From positions 7,379,191 to 7,443,190 of the forward strand of contig JACYXH010000473.1 of the NCBI GenBank assembly GCA_026745465.1: a stretch of 64,000 nucleotides of DNA. The letters are read 5' to 3'. Shown here piece by piece: positions 49,391-64,000 of this stretch. The DNA comes from Lota lota. Taxonomy: Eukaryota; Chordata; Actinopteri; Gadiformes; Lotidae. Below the pieces are notes generated by a model. It did no database searches. It had not been told where the DNA came from and saw nothing but the letters and a program-made list of their open reading frames with translations. The position numbers and the translations under genes are program-made. The stretch's first letter is position 1, and the number at the start of each line of letters is the position of its first letter.

Positions 49391-49392
49391 TC

Positions 49393-49398
49393 TTTATT
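49393..49398 (-). other. srsf10: srsf10 poly(A) signal
   Basis: AATAAA on the minus strand about 565 nt after the stop, giving an AT-rich 3'UTR. Confidence 0.55.
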
Positions 49399-49963
49399 TC
49401 AGATAAAAGAAAAAAGAAAAACGCATAACAAGACGTTGTTCTTAACAGAAACAAGCTGTATATAAAATGACACGTTCTTACAAAAAAATTAAAACTTGAT
49501 ACCAGTATTGTTGGTTTCACACCAATAGACAAACACTAACTCAAATCCTACTGCAAGAACCACACATTATAGGTTATATTGTATAGCACTTTGGAACAAA
49601 CCTGCATATAACAAAAAGGCAAACGGGAGGGACATTCCAACAGGTTAATTCCTTTACAAAACACTACAGGAGAGCTACCAATTCATCTTGCTCGAGAAAA
49701 CCCTCAAGACCGACCGATTTCAGGCCAAGCTAAAATAAATGACAGTGCTCAATTTGAGAGAACAATGGCCGAAAAAATTAAATGAAAAAATTCGCCAACA
49801 AGCATGTCGCCCCAAAACTGGTTTGGTGCGTGACAAGATAATCCCTTTTAATGAAAAAGAAGAAGAAAAAAAAAAAAAGATTGTGTGACACACATTCCAC
49901 GACGTTAACCTACCCTATACATCCCGAAGGACTGCAAGGATTTGGGGGGGGGGGGGATTTGAC

Positions 49964-52668
<2,705 letters not shown>

Positions 52669-54098
52669 GTGTAAAAAGAATGTTTGCTTAGAAATCTGGA
52701 GTCGTTTCTGAAACAAGCGATTAGCATTTAACAAGTAGGCAAAGCTGTGCAACTGCGCAGGCGCGAACTCTCGATTAGACCGACAGCGCCCCGCTATTAA
52801 GCGCTTTACATTACAATACTGTGGCACTCATTTTTTATTGTCCCGTTTGAAACAGTTATTTCCCCTGAAATGCTTAAAGAACAATGCTTGCCAGTAACCT
52901 ACTACATTGAATAAATGCAAACTGATGTATGCTATAGATTAGTAAGTAATACCTATATTTGGGTCAAGGCTGTGTGTCCGAATGGAACATCGTTTGAAAT
53001 AAAAATAAAAATAAAATGAAATAAAATAAAAATGACTTTACATAGCCTATATCCTAATGACATCATATGTGCTGTGAACTCTTGCTGTTGTTGGGGGAAC
53101 GAACCACCAACAACAATATATACCGCCACCCACTGCACTGGAGTGTGAGGTGTTTCTCTAATAATCCTAATAGGCCTTCTAGTAATTATCTTCTATGTTT
53201 CCAGTTCCTAATCCTGTCCTTTACATACCAACTGTCGTGGAAAAATGAATCCTAAAAATATTAGTTACCTTATTTATTTTTTACCTTTTGCTTCTTATTA
53301 TCGAAAACCCCTTTTGGTTTGACCTTTTGCTTCCTATTATCACACGTAAATAGTTTACACCGTGAGATCCCCTTTTGGTTTGACCCTTTTACTTTATCAG
53401 ATCACACCTGAATGGTTTAGACCGTGTAATCCCCCTTTGGTTTGACCTTATACTTCCTTATTTCACACCTAAATAAGTGAGACCGTGAGCATTTTGGTTT
53501 AAGTTTCTTTGTGCCCTTAAGCTTTGTGCCTACAATGTAAGAATCCTGAACATTGTTGTCTCATTGAAGATGCATGGTAAATGCTGCCCGTGTCTTCCCA
53601 TGATCATGAACAATTAAATCAAATACTTAGCTGTCAAGTGTCGTTCAAGAAATATATTTGTATCAATCTACCAAGGAATGTCAGTGCTGAATTTAATCCT
53701 GTGTGTCCAAATCTTACCTTGCCACACCCTCTCTCCTACGTCTCATTATCTCTAGCCCCTTTTGAGCTGATGTATGTAGCCTATTCTGTCTCCCTTGATA
53801 CTCCTGTCCCACTGTTTCTGCCAGTTGTCCGTTATCCCGTAGTTGTAATGATTATTTTCATTGAGTTTCACTGCGTTATTTCCATATCTATCTTCGCTCT
53901 CTTCCGGCACTCTTACTGAATCCTCTCATTACAGTGAACACTATGAACATCTGGTGGAACCCAACAAAAAACACCACCAGCACCATCCCCGTTATTCTTG
54001 TAAACCCCATCATCATGTTTATAGAAGAAAAGCATTGTCTTAAATATGACAATAACAGTGTAACATTCCGAAACCCTATTAAAGACCAGGACCACTTT
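52669..54098. other. Intergenic with diverged 61-bp tandem repeat
   Basis: The start should be the srsf10 promoter. No gene is visible. At about 53281-53500 there are 3.5 diverged copies of a ~61-bp unit marked by ccccttttggtttgacc (53308, 53369, 53431) and a cacaccgtgag-like segment. Confidence 0.6.
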
Positions 54099-54181
54099 TT
54101 TATTTGCTTCAAATAATTCAATGTCGTTTGAGAAAGGATTTGGCACCATCTGGTGGCTATAGTGGTGGTTGCCGGGGCTCA

Positions 54182-55263
54182 TCAGACTCTCTTGCTTTTC
54201 CTGATGAGGCACGCCGAACCAGCAGTCACCGTCTGCAGATAAGAAGAGATACGTCAATCTGTATATCATGCCTTCGTTATACTTTACGTGGACTTGTACA
54301 TTTTTTTATTGATCCATTGATCATTGAATTAATCAAAATGAATCCTACTTCCACCATGTCCTCTCCTTGGATTTCACGAACAGAGGTGAACTTGTCTGTT
54401 TCGAAGACCAGCTTCCCGTTCTCTTCCCTGACTGTACACTGGTCGTTCATTCATTCATTCATTCATTCATTCATTCATTCATCATTCATCATTCATTCAT
54501 CCATTCATTCATTCATCATTCATCCATTCATTCGATCAATCAATCAATCATTCATTCATTCATTCATAGATACATGAAGAATGATGAAAATATTGAAGAT
54601 GGTTGAAAGAAAGAATACAAAAAACAGAAAGAAAGGAATGTAAAGAGAGAAATATATCATACCATTGTTTCGTATACGAGAAATAAACATTTAACTGTAG
54701 GCTATAATTCAGGGTTGGTAGACTACTACTGTTTTATAAAGGCTGTATAACTGAGATGCTTTCATTATTTTTCCCCGTTTTAAAATAGTTTATTTTTGTT
54801 CGTTTATTTCATTGATCTATAATTTATTTTTATTTTGTATTGGTTTGCATTTGTTCATTTTGCTGCTGTTTCGATTTCCCCCTCTCGCCCCGGTAATCAA
54901 TAAAGTACAAACTTTTAAGGAACGAACTAATCGAAGTAGATCTACCTTGAACTTTCTTCCATCCATAGCAGTTATCTCGGTCTCCTTCCCCAGGCTGAAA
55001 GAATTGACGTTGGTGCGCATGGGCGTCTTAACCTCAATGGTGAAGTCCGCACCGTTTTGCTTTATGGTTGTCACCGGCTTCACGTCCTTGGTCATTTTGA
55101 TCATCATTTCAGGTACAGCTTTTAAATCAAATCAAGCAAAAGTTAAAGAACGACATCATCAAAGTTAAACAAAAATCGACCAACGGCGTTTCTTACACAT
55201 TTCTTTCAGAAACCCTTCCAGATTGTCATCATAATACACTTTCCAGGTTCCGTTGAAGTCCAT
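54182..55263 (-). CDS. fabp10: Liver-basic-type fatty acid-binding protein
   Basis: The four-exon layout common to all FABP genes: 55197-55263, 54946-55118, 54349-54438 and 54182-54232; 381 bp, 126 residues, the FABP10 length. FABPs carry fatty acids and bile acids in the cytosol inside a ten-strand beta barrel. It starts MDFNGTWKVYYDDNLEGFLK, then MTKDVKPVTTIKQNGADFTI and NSFSLGKETEITAMDGRKFK, then VREENGKLVFETDKFTSVRE, and ends TAGSACLIRKSKRV. These segments are closest to remembered FABP10 (KDVKPVTEIQQNGSDFTI). FABP10 is absent from mammals; fish often have two copies, and this may be fabp10b. Intron 2 ends in a long (GAAT)n tract right at the exon 3 acceptor. AATAAA is at 54099-54104. Confidence 0.9.
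54448..54566. repeat. (ATTC)n microsatellite in fabp10 intron 2
   Basis: Tandem ATTC/ATTCATC/ATCA repeats on the plus strand, ending about 10 bp from the fabp10 exon 3 acceptor. Confidence 0.93.
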
Positions 55264-55736
55264 GCTTGCGGTTGGTTTGCTGCACTGATGATCCTATGCA
55301 GCCTGAGGACACTGTGTTGTCCATGTTGTTGCGGAGCCGTCGTACAAACAAACGCACGGATGGTTGGCATGTTGGGTATTTCGAAGTCCCTGTTATTCAT
55401 ATACAAAATCCCAGCGGAGACCACGGCAGTACTTACTTTCCCCCTCAACTACTTGGCTACCCGTTCAGCTGTTGCAATGGGAGTAGTGGAGAAGAGACAT
55501 AATGACTTGAGCATGACAATTACAAATGTTTTCACTTTCAAACCGCCTTGGCTTGGTTACACTTTAATAGGCTACATCTTGGTTAACAGGTGGCCCACCA
55601 TTAATAAAAAAATATATATGTGAAATATGAGCTTAAATTATTTACAAGGCTCTCTCTATCTCTACATTAGGTCGATGTAAAATTGTGATGTGAGCATTTT
55701 CAAATCGTTGTTGCAGAAACAAAGAAAACAGTTGTC
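55264..55736. other. Spacer between slc9a1 3' end and fabp10
   Basis: The fabp10 promoter should lie here. I see no clear TATA box or gene. Confidence 0.4.
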
Positions 55737-55742
55737 TTTATT
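55737..55742 (-). other. slc9a1: Probable slc9a1 poly(A) signal
   Basis: AATAAA on the minus strand, giving a 3'UTR of about 1.07 kb. No other gene end lies near on this strand. Confidence 0.45.
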
Positions 55743-56815
55743 CAAAGTACACACTTAAGGTATTCTTTTTCTTTGACAAATAAATTCACAATTGACATCA
55801 GAATATTCACTTTAATATAAAAAGTGGCTTTGGCTTTGGCACACAAAAACTTACATTTCAAAGCAAATATCTGCGAACAGCAAAAAGCTCTGGCATATAC
55901 AACACTGTGCAGAGAGGCAAGTTATGGTCTCATAGGTCTCTGTGTTTAACTTTATTACGGTATCAGACAGTGTAGGAACTTCATGGTGGAAATAAACATT
56001 TTTAACAGACACTTGTCTGAGATCTTCTTTTCTGGCATTTCAAGATAACACAACAAAATACATTAGCGAAAAACAGGCAAGGCAAGATAGGGACCCCCCT
56101 GAAGATGTAGTGAAACTGAACACTATTTTGGGATGGAAACACTTCCATGAAAACCCAATTTGTTTTGGTGATGAAAAGGGTATCCATTATCATCTTGCAG
56201 TCCCTGAGAGAAAACACTTTCAACATTGATGCAGAGATGCTGCAAAACAAAACGATTAAGTGCAGAGATTGTTTTCTGGTCATGTTAAAATACTGCTTTA
56301 CACTGGTCGGTGCGGCTAATTCATGGAATATTAATTTCTTTATAGCTGTGCCATGTGTGCGGAACGACATCAAGCAACTAAACCTCAGGAGTTGCTTGAA
56401 GACCACACAAATGTTTAAAACATTGATAGAAAGGGGTGTTAGTTTATCTTTACCAAGACACAGTTCAGACATCTCTGTTTAGGAAGCGGTGTGATATTCA
56501 AGTCACAGTAACAATGACAAAGCACTTTTTCATACATTCTTTTACTTATTTTCTTCGCACATATTTCAGTATAAAATATTAAACGTGTGAAAATGTAATG
56601 AACGGAAACACTGGCAAATAATTTAAATGTGATAACAACACAACCAAACGTAATCGTCTTATGTAAATGTATAAGAAAGACGTCGCTTTTCTGTGATTTT
56701 TTTCCAATACACTCGATGAGCAGGAGGCCAAACGCGTCCGCCACGTTCTGCTGAAGATGTGCTTTTGTCTAATGGTCCCGGTAAAAAACAAACCAAGTAT
56801 CCTCCGTAGTCTGTG

Positions 56816-61803
<4,988 letters not shown>

Positions 61804-62684
61804 CTGGGGGGAGGAGGGGGGGGGGCGAGACACACACGGCTTAGAAACACAAGGTCCCTTTAATCATCGTGCGCTCTGCAGAGCCAATCAGATGAGGGTT
61901 TGGTTGAAATTCAACCAATCGGCTTATCAGTTAAACAATTGACAGTTGGTCAATTCCAATTGTTTTGTCAATCAGTCGCTGTTGTCCGTAACTGTCCAAT
62001 GGGTGATAAGCAACAGCAGTTGAATTATTATGGCCCATTGTGTTAAGATATTGAGAGCTCATACTTGATATTAAACCTCTTACTTATTACAGCATTTTAT
62101 GCCTTTGCTACTTTTTTCTATCTATTGCCACCACTGTGTGTTCTAATACTTTTTGTATTGTACTTCAATTTCCTTTTACAGAATGACCATGTGATGCTGC
62201 TGTTGTCAACCCGGAAGGGCAGCCTACCACAAAAACTCCAACAAAGCCTGTGCTATTAAAAGAATATACATTCTGGTAAACATCCAAACACAAGCAGAAA
62301 TATTTCACCATTAGAGACAGAAGACCTTTCAACCTTCTGTACGAAGGCCTATGATGTTTTATTTTTTTTTACTTCCTGTGTAGTCGATCTTTCTCTGTCT
62401 AGGGAAGTTTGTTTTTAAATTAAGCAAGGAAATGAACAGGGATGACATATCCTGAAATCGGTTTATGTCTGGAAAACTAATTGAAGTTAAACCGACAATT
62501 CATTTAGGCAGATAAAGAGGAAGGCATATTCTGAAAAAACGGTTTAATTAATTCTGCTGTGTGTCTGCCGGCAACATTTAAAGAATGCAGTCAACGGGAA
62601 TCAGCCTTTAAAGACTTAAAAGCCCAAATTACTATTTAGTCATTTAACAGATGCCTTCATCCAATTAATAAAGGAGTCTGCAGA

Positions 62685-62795
62685 GGTTAGTCATCTTGCT
62701 CAAGGACGCAGATTTCAGGGACCAAACACAGAATCCTTGGGCTGGGAGTCAAACTGTATGCAGACCACTACACAGTCCTGTCCCATACTTACGCT
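62685..62795 (-). repeat. tRNA-like SINE copy, antisense
   Basis: On the minus strand it reads cagtttgactcccagcccaa in the head, then a gcgtccttgagcaagatgac tail, matching the family at 0.4, 15.35, 44.4 and 48.7 kb. Confidence 0.5.
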
Positions 62796-63889
62796 AGACT
62801 AGTTTTAATGAAGCAACCTCAGTCATGTTAGAGTCATGTGTTAAGGATAAGACTACGTGTGTAATCCAGTAACATTTAGAGAGACTACGTCCCTGGAAAC
62901 CAATGAAAGGTCAGGGATTAACATGTGACTTCCTGGCTATGTATGTAGGCGGACTCATTATTCACATACTAAATATGCATTGCATCCTGGTGCAGAACTC
63001 AAATACGGTCATAAAGCACGATAACTCTCTACAGGGCCGAACAAATAAGTAGGCGATTACGTAAACACAGATAAGAGGATGTTTCTCTGCAATCGTGATA
63101 ATAATATTTACTGAGATGGCAGATTTGCCTAAGATCACGGACAATGTGCTCGCTTATTCAACAAATCATGACACGTGCGAGAGGAAACAGGTGCAGTGTG
63201 TGACTGAGAATCGCCTGACAGCTGTTCTGCTAGAAGCGAACTGACATGCTGTGTGTGTGAGTGAGAGTGTTGTGTGCTCTTGTGCGTCCGCTATGAACGA
63301 CTAAGACAGAACCCTCCTTGATAGATAGTCCTCGTCGTTCATAACCGACACACAGCGTCAACATCTCATGGAAAGGGAAACAAAAAGATGAAGGAGAGAG
63401 CCATGAACGTAATCAGAACAGAACAGATTAACAAAATATTTACCATGTGTGAAACAAGAAGGATCTTGTATTTTTTTGTATTATGAAAATAACTAACTAG
63501 TAACTAAATGACCATTCCATGACCAAAGTCAACGGAGAGAAAGAGGTGTGTGGAAATAAAAGATAGACGTGGCAAAAATCTGGCAAACAACCACACTGAG
63601 GTAGAAGGAGATATAACCACACCACACATTATTTCCAAGTGGGGCAACAATACAAGGTGGTTGTTTGCATCCAATGGGGAAAGAGCAGAGTCTGCATACT
63701 GTGATGTGGCCTTCAAAAAGGGTGGTTGTTTTCACCATCGGCGAAACCAACCTGTGTCGCCACGGTCTAAACCCAGCTCACGTTTCCCCCGTTAGTGGGT
63801 GACACTACCACGCTTGGTGAACTCTGCTTCACAATGATAGAAAGCGCCGACATCAAAGGATCGTCAAGGGGGGTTGTTTTCACCAATAG

Positions 63890-64000
63890 TGAAAAAGTAG
63901 AGTTCGCACAACGGATGCGGCTCCCAAGGGGGTTGTTTTCACCATCGGTGAAAACAACCCCCTTGGGAGCCGCATCCGTTGTGCGAACTCTACCTTTTCA
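63890..64000. repeat. Near-perfect hairpin at the window end
   Basis: Two 54-bp arms, 63890-63943 and 63947-64000, are reverse complements with one mismatch and a three-base loop (atc). Shorter related pieces lie just before: ggttgttttcaccaatagtg near 63873 and ggttgttttcaccatcggcg near 63723. It may be the edge of a foldback element. Confidence 0.95.

Larger units (their letters stand above)
61804..64000. other. slc9a1 intron or upstream region; no exon seen
   Basis: No further slc9a1 exon is recognisable, so an intron of at least 2.2 kb extends past the window. It holds an antisense SINE at about 62685-62795 and a family of ggttgttttcacc repeats in the last 350 bp. Confidence 0.55.

Overview
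The window is nuclear DNA of a ray-finned (teleost) fish. Spliced vertebrate genes with GT-AG introns sit among very dense CA, CT and triplet microsatellites, tRNA-like SINE copies, a hAT-like MITE and an almost complete RNase H-bearing LINE. A fabp10-type gene, absent from mammals, and two head-to-tail eef1a genes support a teleost. The microsatellite load would fit a gadiform (cod-like) genome, but that is a guess. All gene names rest on protein sequence recognised by eye.

Layout. 1-1.87 kb: 3' part of klhl31 (+). 4.5-9.07 kb: complete rpl11 (-). 9.10-14.32 kb: LINE (-) with ORF1 and ORF2, flanked by a perfect 13-bp target-site duplication; it sits about 25 bp upstream of the rpl11 start and splits that promoter. 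16-22 kb and 22.2-25.6 kb: two complete eef1a genes (-) in tandem, each with its own TATA box and poly(A) signal. 25.6-33.8 kb: gene-poor, with microsatellites and a 12-copy 61-bp minisatellite ending in an inverted repeat. 33.8-41.3 kb: slc17a5 (sialin, -), 10 coding exons whose introns are packed with microsatellites. 43.4-45.0 kb: mycbp (+), divergent from slc17a5. 46.2-47.8 kb: gja9-like connexin (-), convergent with mycbp. 49.4-52.7 kb: srsf10 (-), with a U12-type AT-AC intron and an RD-repeat tail. 54.1-55.3 kb: fabp10-type gene (-). 55.7-61.8 kb: C-terminal half of slc9a1 (NHE1/beta-NHE, -), its 5' exons lying beyond the window. The window ends in a 54-bp-arm hairpin.

The genes are not an operon or a cluster with one function. 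They combine two ancestral neighbourhoods: klhl31, eef1a and slc17a5 match human 6p12-6q13, and rpl11, mycbp, gja9, srsf10 and slc9a1 match human 1p34-1p36. I see no wholly new biological system. The most informative points are the LINE inside the rpl11 core promoter, the minor-spliceosome intron of srsf10 with a purine-rich block inside it, the RD-repeat expansion in SRSF10, the paired eef1a genes sharing a conserved 3'UTR element, and the palindromic window end.
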